64,000 nucleotides of DNA. It comes from Acinetobacter gyllenbergii CIP 110306 = MTCC 11365 (GTDB lineage Bacteria; Pseudomonadota; Gammaproteobacteria; Pseudomonadales; Moraxellaceae). This document shows, piece after piece, positions 26,595 to 36,319 of this stretch (position 1 is the stretch's first letter; each line of letters starts with the position of its first letter). The position numbers and the translations under genes are program-made. Where the stretch lies: contig NZ_ATGG01000011.1 of NCBI RefSeq assembly GCF_000413855.1, positions 1-64,000 of the forward strand. Direction: 5' to 3'. Below the pieces are notes generated by a model, which saw only the letters and a list, made by a program, of their open reading frames with translations, made no database searches and was not told where the DNA came from.

Positions 26595-27739
26595 AGAAAT
26601 CTATGGCGAAAGTACATTGGATGGTCAGTTTAGTACGGGTAATTACCATATTATTCGTGCTATTGGGCTGTTTTGTGCTTTTTTTATATTCGCCTTTTTA
26701 CTCTCAGCTGGTCGTGAAAGGTCTGAACCGCTTTGTTCCTGTCGATGTCAATGAAGTCGCAGCACAGAGTCAGCGCCCCGCAGCGTTGAGTGAACATGAA
26801 ACCTTAGAACCTGGTTCGAATCTCTGGATTGCTCGTCAGGCTTATTTGAAACTCATGGAGCGGAGCTTTCAATCTGAGCAATCGGAAGATTTAAGGTTAA
26901 TTCAAGCACGCTACAAGTTGTTGCAGGAATTGATTGCTGAGGAGCAGGAAAAAGAAAGCCAAAATGAGAAAAAGCAACCCAGTATTCCGTTGATAAATGA
27001 TCAACAGTCTGAACAGGATCAAGAAAGCTCAGCTGTTGTAATGAATACACCATTAGATTTTTTACAGTGGAATACGCCTGATAATCAGGCACTCATGGGG
27101 AAATATATTGCCTTTTTAGAAACCTATCCAATTGCATTACCAGTCAATGAAGAGGATAAAGATCAGACCAATAAAGACCTGATTGAATTGAAAAATAATA
27201 AAGAGAATTTGGTTGAGCCGCAAAGTGCTTCACAGCCGAATGCGATTGTCGTACTCGGCGGTGGTCTGACCTTAGGTGCGAATGGTAAAGATATTGTGGT
27301 GAATAATTACACCCGCTTACGCTTGGAAAAAACCTTACAAGTGGAGAAGAAATATGCTTTACCAATCGTACTGAGTGGTGTTGAGGCGCCTTATATGCAG
27401 GCGTGGTTAAAAGAGCGTGGCGTGGATGCTAAATTGTTAGAAAACCGCAGCATGAATACTTGTGAAAACTCTCGATTTAGTTCTTTATTGCTACAAAAGA
27501 AAGGTGGCGCACCAACCGTTATTTTGATTACTGATGAGTATCACATGCCACGAACACGACGTTTATTTGCTTTAAATGGTATTGAGACTGTGCCTGTCAT
27601 GGCCCCAATGCCAACGACCTTAACGCAATGGCGGCCAAGTGAACAAAACTATGATCATAGCCGCCGTGCCAACTATGAAATGCTGGCTACGATTCGTGAT
27701 ATGTTATTTGGCTCAAGTGATTGTCGAGAGATACCCTAA
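26591..27739 (+). CDS. YdcF/ElyC-like DUF218 membrane protein
   Basis: 382 residues. One N-terminal membrane segment (about residues 12-34) is followed by a charged Gln/Glu-rich region of roughly 170 residues, then a DUF218 domain: [45 protein letters not shown] and [14 protein letters not shown]. Relatives include ElyC, which affects envelope integrity. The long charged insert before the domain is larger than in most family members. Coupling with murB fits a cell-wall role. Confidence 0.8.
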   Translation: MKKSMAKVHWMVSLVRVITILFVLLGCFVLFLYSPFYSQLVVKGLNRFVPVDVNEVAAQSQRPAALSEHETLEPGSNLWIARQAYLKLMERSFQSEQSEDLRLIQARYKLLQELIAEEQEKESQNEKKQPSIPLINDQQSEQDQESSAVVMNTPLDFLQWNTPDNQALMGKYIAFLETYPIALPVNEEDKDQTNKDLIELKNNKENLVEPQSASQPNAIVVLGGGLTLGANGKDIVVNNYTRLRLEKTLQVEKKYALPIVLSGVEAPYMQAWLKERGVDAKLLENRSMNTCENSRFSSLLLQKKGGAPTVILITDEYHMPRTRRLFALNGIETVPVMAPMPTTLTQWRPSEQNYDHSRRANYEMLATIRDMLFGSSDCREIP

Positions 27740-28767
27740 TGTCTGATATTCCATTTTTAAATCCGACAATTTTAAAACAATTAGATTTACCTGTACCGAA
27801 TCGAGAGACCACACCACAGTTGCTTGAACCTTTGGATCTATCTACTGTCACTGAGATCTCTAAGCCATTGCAAGCTTATCGCAAACTATATGGTTTACAT
27901 TTACTTGACTGTGAACATTGGCAGGGCTATGTGGAAATGCCTTTGTTTCGCCTGCATGTGCAAGTCTTTCAGCCGAAACAGCAAAAAATACAAGGTACGG
28001 TGTGCCTGTTACATGGCTATTTGGAACATAGTGGTATTTATCAACCGATCATTAAAGAAATCCTTGAGCAAGGTTTTAGTATTGTTACCTATGATCTGCC
28101 TGGGCATGGTTTAAGTAACGGTTCACCCGCCAGTATCCAAAATTTTGATCATTATCAACAAGTTTTACATGCAGTTTATGATGCAGTCCGTGGTGCGAAA
28201 CAACTACCTAAGCCGTGGTTAGGGATTGGACAGAGTACGGGTGGTGCAATTTGGATGCATCATTTACTGGAATATGCTGAACGTCGAGAAGACCCTATTG
28301 TCGATCGCGTATTATTATTGTCGCCATTGATCCGACCAGCGAAAACAGCATGGTGGCACAACTCTGTGGGTCTGGGCATTATTCGTCGCATTAAAAGCCA
28401 AGTCCCACGACATTTCCGTCGTAATAATCATAATCCTGAGTTTTTACGTTTTGTGCGTTTAAAAGATCCTTTGCAACCTCGAATGATGGGCATGGACTGG
28501 ATTCTGGCGATGTCAAAATGGATGTTGGAAATGGAACAGCGACCAGCATGTCGTATTCCTGTGTGGCTCGCACAGGGTGCTTTAGACCAAACCGTAGATT
28601 GGCGTTATAACATTGAATATATTCGCCGTAAGTTTAGATTGCAGACTTTATTGATGTTGGAAGAAGGCTCACACCAATTAATCAATGAGCGTGCTGATAT
28701 TCGTGCTGCGCTGACGGGTTTAATTCCTGCTTTTCTACATGCAAAACCAAATCACCACTATTACTAG
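27739..28767 (+). CDS. Alpha/beta hydrolase (monoacylglycerol-lipase-like)
   Basis: About 342 residues from ATG 27739, sharing its first base with the previous stop (TAATG). Serine aminopeptidase S33/lysophospholipase type: CLLHGYLEHSGIY is the oxyanion region, GIGQSTGGA the nucleophile elbow, with Asp in GALDQTVDW and His in EEGSHQLINE. It is cytosolic, with no signal peptide. It probably cleaves a lipid ester. Its stop lies inside the following terminator stem. Confidence 0.85.
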   Translation: MSDIPFLNPTILKQLDLPVPNRETTPQLLEPLDLSTVTEISKPLQAYRKLYGLHLLDCEHWQGYVEMPLFRLHVQVFQPKQQKIQGTVCLLHGYLEHSGIYQPIIKEILEQGFSIVTYDLPGHGLSNGSPASIQNFDHYQQVLHAVYDAVRGAKQLPKPWLGIGQSTGGAIWMHHLLEYAERREDPIVDRVLLLSPLIRPAKTAWWHNSVGLGIIRRIKSQVPRHFRRNNHNPEFLRFVRLKDPLQPRMMGMDWILAMSKWMLEMEQRPACRIPVWLAQGALDQTVDWRYNIEYIRRKFRLQTLLMLEEGSHQLINERADIRAALTGLIPAFLHAKPNHHYY

Positions 28768-28778
28768 TGGTGATTTTT
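28751..28778 (+). terminator. Terminator between convergent genes
   Basis: ATCACCACTA pairs with TAGTGGTGAT around TTAC, followed by TTTTA. It overlaps the hydrolase stop codon. Confidence 0.85.
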
Positions 28779-28797
28779 ATTGGTTTAAACGTTTATC

Positions 28798-30468
28798 TTA
28801 AAAGTGATTGGCATCCGCCATTTTCCACATACGATAATAGAAATTCTCGTCATCATTTAAATCGCTGTGCAGCAATTCATTTTCTTTTAAGAAGAAATGG
28901 ATTTGCGCATAATTTTTAATTTCACGGTCATTCATACGCTGTGCCAAATGATGCGCTTTAATGTCAGATGGATGATGTAAACCTGCAGCTGCAATCATTT
29001 CAGATAAGGCATGCAGGGTGTTTTTATGGAAGTTAAATACACGTTCAGCCTTACTTGGTACATCAATCGCTTTTTGGCGATCTTTATCTTGTGTCGCGAC
29101 GCCAACAGGGCATTGGTTGGTATGACAACTTTGTGCTTGGATACAACCGACGGCAAACATAAAGCCACGTGCAGAATTGACCCAGTCCGCACCTAAGGCA
29201 AAGGTGCTGGCAATGTCAAAGGCGCTGATCATTTTACCGCTGGCACCAATTTTAACTTGATCACGAAGTCCTGCACCCACCAAAGTATTGTGTACAAAGC
29301 GTAAACCTTCTCTCAAAGGTGTACCAATATAGTCACTAAATTCGATTGGTGCTGCGCCAGTTCCGCCTTCAGAACCATCCACCACCACAAAGTCAGGTAC
29401 AATTTTGGTTTCGAGCATGGCTTTGACAATACTCATGAATTGCCAAGGTTGACCAATACACAATTTAAAGCCGACAGGCTTCCCACCTGAAAGTTCTCTA
29501 AGCTTTTGAATGAAATGCATCATTTCAATCGGTGTGTTAAAACTTGGGTGTTTGGAAGGAGAAACACAGTCATGATCTCTGGAAATACCCCGAATTTGGG
29601 CAATTTCTTCAGTGATTTTATGTTTGGGTAAAATACCGCCGTGACCTGGTTTTGCCCCTTGTGAGAGCTTGACCTCAATCATTTTAATATTTGGATTTTT
29701 AGCTTGCTGTGCAAACTTATCTGGATCAAATAAACCTTCAGCTGTGCGGCAACCAAAATAACCACTGGCAATTTGCCAGACAATATCGCCACCATGCTCT
29801 AAGTGGTAGGGACTCAGACTGCCTTCACCAGTATCGTGATAGAAGTTACCTAAATGTGCACCTTTATTCAGCGCACGAATTGCGTTGGCGCTGAGGCTAC
29901 CAAAGCTCATCGCTGAGATATTCATGATCGAGGCGCTATACGGCTGGCTACATTGCGCATTGCCAATCAGCACACGGAAAGACTCTGGATTGGCTGGTGG
30001 GCAAGGGGCTATCGAATGCACAATGAAGCGATAGTTTGGGTCATAGACATCAATGATAGAACCAAATGGTTTATCTGCATTTTCATTTTTTGCACGTTGA
30101 TAAACCAAGCTACGTTGCATCCGCGAAAAAGGCAGTGCATCCTGATCTGATTCAATGAAATATTGACGAATTTCAGGGCGAACATCTTCAAACAGAAAGC
30201 GGAAATGTCCCAAAATTGGATAGTTTCTCAAAATTGCATGTTTCTTTTGCAGTAAGTCGCGTAAACCAACAATGCTGAGCACCCCAGTGACTAACCAAAG
30301 ACCGTTTAAAAGGGTATCGGATATAAAATAATAAATGGTATGTGGAGTATAGGTAAATTTAAACCAAGTAATGGTTAAAGCAGTAAAAATACAAAGAAAC
30401 CAAACAGAATGTCTTGAAAAGAAAGTGTTAAGTAATTTATGTCTTATAGCTTGCGCTGGACTAGCCAT
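28798..30468 (-). CDS. FMN-binding glutamate synthase family protein
   Basis: About 556 residues from ATG 30468; an in-frame TTG at 30531 would lengthen it, and neither start has a strong ribosome site. One or two membrane segments lie in the first 90 residues, then a GltB-type FMN barrel: ISAMSFGSLSANAI, GEGSLSPYHLEHGGD, KLSQGAKPGHGG, VVDGSEGGTGAAP and QCPVGVATQD. It lacks the glutaminase domain, so it is not a full glutamate synthase. The electron donor and substrate are unknown. It is divergent from the IclR gene. Confidence 0.84.
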   Translation of the reverse strand: MASPAQAIRHKLLNTFFSRHSVWFLCIFTALTITWFKFTYTPHTIYYFISDTLLNGLWLVTGVLSIVGLRDLLQKKHAILRNYPILGHFRFLFEDVRPEIRQYFIESDQDALPFSRMQRSLVYQRAKNENADKPFGSIIDVYDPNYRFIVHSIAPCPPANPESFRVLIGNAQCSQPYSASIMNISAMSFGSLSANAIRALNKGAHLGNFYHDTGEGSLSPYHLEHGGDIVWQIASGYFGCRTAEGLFDPDKFAQQAKNPNIKMIEVKLSQGAKPGHGGILPKHKITEEIAQIRGISRDHDCVSPSKHPSFNTPIEMMHFIQKLRELSGGKPVGFKLCIGQPWQFMSIVKAMLETKIVPDFVVVDGSEGGTGAAPIEFSDYIGTPLREGLRFVHNTLVGAGLRDQVKIGASGKMISAFDIASTFALGADWVNSARGFMFAVGCIQAQSCHTNQCPVGVATQDKDRQKAIDVPSKAERVFNFHKNTLHALSEMIAAAGLHHPSDIKAHHLAQRMNDREIKNYAQIHFFLKENELLHSDLNDDENFYYRMWKMADANHF

Positions 30469-30729
30469 CGGCAGGAGATTCCCATAATGAAGCAACTGAC
30501 AAACGATGCCAAGAAGCTCACATAAGCTCAAGTAATGAATTGTTAGATATGAGAATTATTCTCTTATAAGTTTGCTTATTGGAAAAGTAACTTTCTTGTT
30601 TACAGCGGAAGAATGACTTGAATCCAGGTTCCTAACACGATTACTATCTTGAATATTGGTAATTTTCATAAATATAGATGTACTGTATTCGAAAAGAGAT
30701 TGGCGATATGCAGGTGTTGGGACTTAAAA

Positions 30730-31479
30730 ATGAATAAAAAAGGTTCATCCATTACTCGAGTTTTAGACATTATTGAGGCAATTTCTACTGCAAAACATCC
30801 ACCGTCACCTTTAGATCTTTCGGTAGAGCTGGATATTCCAAAACCGAGCATTCATCGTTTATTACAAACGCTAGAGCAAGAAAAATTTGTGAAGATGGAT
30901 ATGTATGGTGGTTATATTCTTGGGGATCGAACCTATAAGCTGCTAATGAGTTCTTGGGAGCAGGAACCTCGTAAGATGGAACGCTTGGCTATCCTGCAAA
31001 AATTATCAGATCAAATTAATGAAACCTGTGGTATTGCCATACTTAGTGATAATCAAATGCTTTACACCGACAGGGTGCAGGCGAATTGGCCGCTACAGGT
31101 GTATTTACCTGTTGGTGCGACAGTGCCTTTGTGGTGTACTTCGAGTGGAAAACTATTTTTAAGTTTTCAGCCTGTGAGTCGCAGGAAAAATATCTTAGCG
31201 CATTTACCGATTGTACAGCTCACCAAAAATACCATTACCGATCCCGTCTTACTTGAAGACAATTTGGATCAAATTTTTCTAAATAAACTCGGCACTGATA
31301 ATGAAGAGTTTATTTCGGGTATGGTGGCTTGTTCTGTCCCCATTCAAAGAGCAGGTAGCATTGTGGCATGCCTGTATGTCCATGCACCTACGATTAGAAA
31401 ATCGCTTGATGACCTCTTAACTTTTGAGCCTTTACTACGTCAGGCGGCACATGATTTAAATAAATTGATTGATGTTTAA
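30730..31479 (+). CDS. IclR-family transcriptional regulator
   Basis: About 249 residues from ATG 30730 (the frame opens at 30649). N-terminal winged helix (STAKHPPSPLDLSVELDIPKPSIHRLLQTLEQ) and C-terminal IclR effector domain (CGIAILSDNQMLYTDRV, GATVPLWCTSSGKLFL). It lies 3' and convergent to the mmsA / Fe-ADH / gntP operon and is the best candidate to control it through the 25-bp palindrome at 35675. It could also act on the divergent glutamate-synthase-like gene. Confidence 0.88.
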   Translation: MNKKGSSITRVLDIIEAISTAKHPPSPLDLSVELDIPKPSIHRLLQTLEQEKFVKMDMYGGYILGDRTYKLLMSSWEQEPRKMERLAILQKLSDQINETCGIAILSDNQMLYTDRVQANWPLQVYLPVGATVPLWCTSSGKLFLSFQPVSRRKNILAHLPIVQLTKNTITDPVLLEDNLDQIFLNKLGTDNEEFISGMVACSVPIQRAGSIVACLYVHAPTIRKSLDDLLTFEPLLRQAAHDLNKLIDV

Positions 31480-31508
31480 AAAGAGTGAGCTGAATGCTCA
31501 CTCTTTTT
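31478..31508. terminator. Bidirectional terminator
   Basis: AAAAAGAGTGAGC pairs perfectly with GCTCACTCTTTTT around TGAAT, between the convergent IclR and mmsA genes. Confidence 0.92.
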
Positions 31509-31522
31509 AGTGGGTGAATAAA

Positions 31523-33019
31523 TTAGTTGAGTGTCGGCATTGAAAATTGTGCCCCTTCACGGACATTGGTGCTCGGCCAGCGTTGAGTAATGGTTTTACG
31601 ACGCGTATAGAAACGGGCACCATCTGGCCCATAGGCATGTAGATCACCAAACAGCGAACGCTTCCAACCGCCAAAGCTATGATAAGCCACAGGTACTGGA
31701 AGTGGGATATTAATGCCGACCATCCCCACTTTAATGTTGTCGCTAAAATAGCGCGCAGCCTCACCATCACGCGTATAGATACAAGTGCCATTTCCATATT
31801 CATGGCTGTCAATCAGATCCATGGCTTCTTGCATGGTTTTTACACGAATAACTTGCAGTACGGGACCAAAGATTTCTTCTTTATAGCTGGTCATATTCGG
31901 TGTGACTTGATCAATGAGTGTCGCACCCACATAAAAACCATTTTCATAACCTTCAGGCGCTGCATTGCGTCCATCGACGATCACGCTGGCGCCTTGTTGT
32001 TCTGCACTATCAATATAGTTGACGACTTTGGCTTTATGTTGCGCGGTAATCACTGGACCAAAATCATTGTCTTTATTTGAGTATGGGCCATATTTGAGCA
32101 AATCGATTTCTTTGGATAGTTTTGCGATCATTTGATCAGCAATGTCATCACCGACAGCGACTGCGACAGAAAGGGCCATGCAGCGTTCGCCCGATGAACC
32201 AAAGGCTGCACCTAATAAAGAACTGACCACATTATCTAAATCTGCATCGGGCATGACAATGGCATGGTTTTTTGCACCTCCCAAGGCCTGACAGCGTTTA
32301 CCTGCTGCAGTTGCGGTTTGATAGATATATTCTGCAATGGGTGTGGATCCCACGAAGCTAACCGCTTGAACACGTGGATCATGCAGTAGCGTATCGACTG
32401 CTTCTTTATCTCCATTAACGACATTCATTACACCATCAGGCAGTCCCGCTTGTTTGAGCAGTTGAGCAATAAATAATGTGGAGGATGGATCACGCTCGGA
32501 AGGTTTCAGCACAAAAGTATTTCCACATACAATGGCCATGGGGAACATCCAAAGTGGAACCATAACTGGAAAGTTAAATGGGGTAATTCCTGCAACAACA
32601 CCTAAAGGCTGAAACTCACTCCATGAATCGATTGCGGGTCCGACATTTTTACTAAATTCACCTTTTAGAAACTCGGGTGCGCCACAGGCATATTCAACAT
32701 TCTCAATGCCACGTTGTAACTCTCCTGCGGCATCATGTACGATTTTGCCATGTTCTTCACCAATCAACTGGCAGATTTTTTCAGCATTTTGTTCAAGTAA
32801 TTCCTTAAATTTAAACATGACGCGCGCACGTTTAATTACAGGGGTATTGCGCCATTCTGGAAAAGCCGCTTCTGCGGCAGCAATTGCTTCTTCTACAGTT
32901 GCTTTGCCAGCAAGCGCAACCTCTTTGACTTGTATGCCTAATGATGGGTTGTAAACAGCTTGCGTACGTGCATGCGTTGTATGGATTGCACCATTAATAA
33001 AATGTCCAATAAGTTCCAT
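31523..33019 (-). CDS. mmsA: CoA-acylating (methyl)malonate-semialdehyde dehydrogenase
   Basis: 498 residues, MmsA-type aldehyde dehydrogenase. GEEHGKIVHDAAGE, FPVMVPLWMFP, SFVGSTPIAEYIY, the catalytic Cys in GSSGERCMALSVAV, and the C-terminal block GGWKRSLFGDLHAYG are visible. It makes propionyl-CoA or acetyl-CoA from (methyl)malonate semialdehyde with CoA and NAD. No 3-hydroxyisobutyrate dehydrogenase (mmsB) is near; instead an Fe-ADH 35 bp upstream probably supplies the semialdehyde. GAGG precedes the ATG. Confidence 0.88.
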   Translation of the reverse strand: MELIGHFINGAIHTTHARTQAVYNPSLGIQVKEVALAGKATVEEAIAAAEAAFPEWRNTPVIKRARVMFKFKELLEQNAEKICQLIGEEHGKIVHDAAGELQRGIENVEYACGAPEFLKGEFSKNVGPAIDSWSEFQPLGVVAGITPFNFPVMVPLWMFPMAIVCGNTFVLKPSERDPSSTLFIAQLLKQAGLPDGVMNVVNGDKEAVDTLLHDPRVQAVSFVGSTPIAEYIYQTATAAGKRCQALGGAKNHAIVMPDADLDNVVSSLLGAAFGSSGERCMALSVAVAVGDDIADQMIAKLSKEIDLLKYGPYSNKDNDFGPVITAQHKAKVVNYIDSAEQQGASVIVDGRNAAPEGYENGFYVGATLIDQVTPNMTSYKEEIFGPVLQVIRVKTMQEAMDLIDSHEYGNGTCIYTRDGEAARYFSDNIKVGMVGINIPLPVPVAYHSFGGWKRSLFGDLHAYGPDGARFYTRRKTITQRWPSTNVREGAQFSMPTLN

Positions 33020-33054
33020 GTGAATTTATCCTCTGTTATAAAAAATGAAAGCTT

Positions 33055-34218
33055 TTATGCTGACCAAAGTTGTTGATACAAGCTGACCATTTGCTCAATT
33101 GTCGGCACGATAGGGTTATTGGATGGTGAGCCAGAGGCCAGTGCCTGCTTGGCCATGGTCTGAACGACCTCATCAAAATAGTGTTTGTCGACCCCAAACT
33201 CAGCCAATGTGGGGACTTTTAAATCTTGATTAATCGCGATTAAGGTTTTGATGAGCTTTTGATTGGCGATCTCAATCGAATCATCTGCATGTGCACAGCC
33301 GATTGCCTTGGCACAGTCGGCGTAACGTTCTGGCGCTGCTTGGATTGAAAACTCAGTGATGAGGGGGAGTAACATTGCATTGGATAGTCCATGCGGAACA
33401 TGGAAAAAAGCACCAATGGGGCGGCTCATACCATGCACCAAGGCAACAGAGGCGTTTGAAAAAGCAATCCCTGCCAAAGTCGAACCGAGCATCATTTTTT
33501 CACGTGCTCGCTCATTGCTGGGTTGGTGATAAACGATCTGTAAATTTGGACCAATCAGTTTCATCGCTGCGAGTGCTTGCGCATCACTATATGGACTGGC
33601 TTTCTTACTGACATACGCTTCAATGGCATGGGTAAGCGCATCAATACCTGTATCTGCAGTGGTGCGTGGGGGCAGTGAAATGGTAAGTTCGTAGTCGATG
33701 ATTGCTGCGATTGGCAGAAAACCAAGCCCAGCACACAGCATTTTCTCATTGGTTTTGTCATTGGTAATGATGGTAAACCGTGTGCATTCAGATCCTGTTC
33801 CTGCGGTGGTTGGAATGGCAATGATAGGCAGACCGAGTTCATTGACTTGTCTAGGAAATTTATAATCTGAAATCTCCCCACCATGTTTACTCAAGATACT
33901 AATCGCTTTGGCACTATCAATCGGGCTGCCACCACCAATTGCAATAATGGCATCATACTGCTGTGCCTGAATATATTTCACACCTGCTTCGATGGAACTA
34001 GAGGTCGGCTCTGGAATGGTTTCAGCAAAATAGTCACTGTCTATATTCGCTGCTTTTAGCAGGTCTTGAATTTGCGTGATATAGCCAAGTGAAACCATCA
34101 TTTTATCGGTAATAATGAGTGGCTTGTTTGCACCTAAGCTTTCTAAAATCATCGGAAGCTTAGCCCGCGCATTTTTTCCAATTTCCATAATCCTTGGAAG
34201 GTGAGTTGAAAATGACAT
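33055..34218 (-). CDS. Iron-containing alcohol dehydrogenase (hydroxy-acid type)
   Basis: 387 residues, Fe-ADH family: GGGSPIDSAKA for the cofactor, PTTAGTGSECT, and TGIDALTHAIEAY with HGMSRPIGAFFHVPHGLSNA for iron ligands. It sits between gntP and mmsA, so the expected reaction is oxidation of an imported hydroxy acid to a semialdehyde. 3-Hydroxypropionate or 3-hydroxyisobutyrate would fit MmsA; 4-hydroxybutyrate is also possible. It is distinct from the Fe-ADH at 19365. Confidence 0.86.
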   Translation of the reverse strand: MSFSTHLPRIMEIGKNARAKLPMILESLGANKPLIITDKMMVSLGYITQIQDLLKAANIDSDYFAETIPEPTSSSIEAGVKYIQAQQYDAIIAIGGGSPIDSAKAISILSKHGGEISDYKFPRQVNELGLPIIAIPTTAGTGSECTRFTIITNDKTNEKMLCAGLGFLPIAAIIDYELTISLPPRTTADTGIDALTHAIEAYVSKKASPYSDAQALAAMKLIGPNLQIVYHQPSNERAREKMMLGSTLAGIAFSNASVALVHGMSRPIGAFFHVPHGLSNAMLLPLITEFSIQAAPERYADCAKAIGCAHADDSIEIANQKLIKTLIAINQDLKVPTLAEFGVDKHYFDEVVQTMAKQALASGSPSNNPIVPTIEQMVSLYQQLWSA

Positions 34219-34255
34219 TTTTAATTCTCCGTATTAACGTCAAAATTGATTGTTT

Positions 34256-35647
34256 TTAGAAAGAACCGAATACTGTTCCTAGCGTGATCACACCACTGAG
34301 CGCAATCAATGGAATGATGACGGCGACAATGAACATGTCGTAATAAGATTGTTTATGGGTTAAACCACACAAGGTAATAATGGTAATGACCGCACCATTG
34401 TGAGGAAGGGAATCCAGTGCGCCAGAAGCCATAGAGGCAACGCGATGCATCAGTTCGAGTGAAATACCATGTTGCAAGGCCAAATCCTTATAGGTTTCTC
34501 CCATGGTATTCAGCGCAATACTCAAACCACCTGAGGCAGAGCCCGTGATACCTGCTAATACATTAATCACGATGGCTTCTGAAATAAGCGGATTGTTGGG
34601 TGCAATGCCGACAAGAAAGTCACGTAAGATGATAAAGCCAGCCAAAGACGCAATGACCGAACCATAGCCGACTTCTGAGGCGGTATTAAAAATAGGTAAA
34701 AAGGATGACGAGACACCCTGTTGAATTGAATTTTTAATATCGACAATAGACTTCCAGTTCAAAACAATAATGCTTAAACAAGCCAGAACCAATGCACATA
34801 TGATTGCCCATAATCCAATCACTGAATTGAGCGAAGTATTCCCAAATTGATCCGTGGCTAAATAGGCAGTGTCCAGTGAGGGTAAAATCAGTTTAGTGAG
34901 TACTAAGTTGGTCACAATCACAATAAAAATTGGAGCAAATGCGACCATAAGACTTGGCTTGGCAGATATTGAATTCTGCTCAAGATGATTCTCGATATGG
35001 TTTCCATATCCTTCATTCCTCAAATCCGTTTTTTTTACCCGTCTATTGAGCCACCACATGCCAGTGATCAAAATAAAGATAGATGCTAAAACACCAAGTC
35101 CAGGTGCAGCATAAAGATCGGTATCAAAGAAAGGCATTGGAATTGCATTTTGAATTGCCGGTGTGCCAGGTAATGCGGTCATGGTAAAGGTGAGTGCACC
35201 TAGCATAATCGCTGCTGGGATCAGGCGTTTAGGAATACCAAGTTCTTTAAATAATGCCGAGGCAATGGGAAAGACAGCAAAACCAACAACAAAAAGTGAA
35301 ACGCCTCCATAGGTTAAAATTGCACAAGACAGAACAATAGACAGCATGGCTCTGTGATGTCCGAGTTTTTCAACAAAGAAATTGGCAATGGTTTGTGCAG
35401 AGCCAGAATCTTCCATTAATTTTCCAAATACCGCACCTAGTAAAAATAGAGGGAAGTATTTGATGATATAACCGCCTAAACCTGTCATAAACACTTGGGA
35501 ATAAACCCCAAGGAGTTGATTGCTGAGACCGCTCCATGCGACAGCAAATAATGCCAGTAAGGGTGCAAGTACAATTACGCTAAATCCTTTATATGCTAAA
35601 TACATCAACAATATTAAGGACAAGACTATTCCGATTAGTCCTACCAT
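34256..35647 (-). CDS. GntP-family permease
   Basis: About 463 residues from ATG 35647, with AGGTG upstream; a GTG at 35656 is in frame. About 12 membrane segments. GntP-type features: FFLGAVFGKLMEDSG-like block (FLLGAVFGKLMEDSG), GALTFTMTALPGTPAIQN, and the C-terminal GALDSLPHNGAVITI. The family carries gluconate, hydroxybutyrate and related hydroxy acids with H+. It is first in a three-gene operon with Fe-ADH and mmsA. Confidence 0.87.
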   Translation of the reverse strand: MVGLIGIVLSLILLMYLAYKGFSVIVLAPLLALFAVAWSGLSNQLLGVYSQVFMTGLGGYIIKYFPLFLLGAVFGKLMEDSGSAQTIANFFVEKLGHHRAMLSIVLSCAILTYGGVSLFVVGFAVFPIASALFKELGIPKRLIPAAIMLGALTFTMTALPGTPAIQNAIPMPFFDTDLYAAPGLGVLASIFILITGMWWLNRRVKKTDLRNEGYGNHIENHLEQNSISAKPSLMVAFAPIFIVIVTNLVLTKLILPSLDTAYLATDQFGNTSLNSVIGLWAIICALVLACLSIIVLNWKSIVDIKNSIQQGVSSSFLPIFNTASEVGYGSVIASLAGFIILRDFLVGIAPNNPLISEAIVINVLAGITGSASGGLSIALNTMGETYKDLALQHGISLELMHRVASMASGALDSLPHNGAVITIITLCGLTHKQSYYDMFIVAVIIPLIALSGVITLGTVFGSF

Positions 35648-35674
35648 TTTATACACCTGTTTTTGTAGTTTTGT

Positions 35675-35699
35675 ATAATGATACGAAACGTATCATTAT
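35675..35699. promoter_or_regulatory. Perfect 25-bp palindromic operator upstream of gntP
   Basis: ATAATGATACG-AAA-CGTATCATTAT is a perfect 11-bp inverted repeat with a 3-nt centre, starting 28 bp upstream of the gntP ATG. It is a strong operator candidate, most simply for the IclR protein encoded at 30730. Confidence 0.75.
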
Positions 35700-36085
35700 T
35701 AATGTATATAATTTAATCGAGTTGAAGTCAAGCGCTGAAAGTAGCGTGATGTAATTGCGAAGATGGTCGATTTTATAAAATAACTTTCGTGAGATGATGG
35801 ATAGCAAGCGTAGAGAATATAAAAATCAATTGATCATATTGCTTTTGAGAGTTTTAAATTGCAGGCAGGATTGGTTCTGAAAAAGGGCATTGAAAACCAA
35901 GTCCTATAAGAAATTTTTGAGGGAACGTATTTTAAAACTAGGCGGAAGTGAGGGATCAAGACCTTAATGCTGATATGGTCTAATTCAATATTTATTATTC
36001 ACCCCACAACTTTTAATTGTTGTTTTTGTGGGGTGTCATGCTTTATGAAAGCGTGTAGGTAAAGGCATTTCCCAAACCAGAAAAA
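35700..36085. other. Intergenic region with hairpin 36000-36035
   Basis: No gene seen. CACCCCACAA (36000-36009) pairs with TTGTGGGGTG (36026-36035), with a nested ACAAC/GTTGT pairing in the loop. There is no T-run. It may end transcription of the small minus-strand gene at 36086. Confidence 0.5.
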
Positions 36086-36319
36086 TTACTCTAGCTCAAG
36101 CTGATAGTCATCTTTGGTGACTTTGATTTTAATCTTTTTATACTTTCTTTTATTGGGGTTTAAAGCGGAGTTAGTGACCTCAGCAGCAAAACTCGAATTT
36201 CCCATCAAGTCATAATAGGCTTTATAACCAATCAAAATCTTTTGCGGTCTACCACTATGCTCATGACTATAGCTTTCAATGAGTTGAGTTAACTGTTCTA
36301 AAATCGAAGTTTGCGTCAT
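36086..36319 (-). CDS. Small hypothetical protein
   Basis: 77 residues, no signal peptide or membrane segment. The N-terminal half looks helical (ILEQLTQLIESYSHEH); the C-terminal half is Lys-rich and then acidic (KRKYKKIKIKVTKDDYQLELE). The block GRPQKILIGYKAYYDLMG resembles small conserved proteins or phage-neck-type fragments, but I cannot assign a family. It stands alone with a hairpin downstream. Confidence 0.55.
   Translation of the reverse strand: MTQTSILEQLTQLIESYSHEHSGRPQKILIGYKAYYDLMGNSSFAAEVTNSALNPNKRKYKKIKIKVTKDDYQLELE

Noticed and set aside
31679..32080. 133-residue plus-strand frame inside mmsA
   Set aside because: Shadow of mmsA; no domain and no ribosome site.
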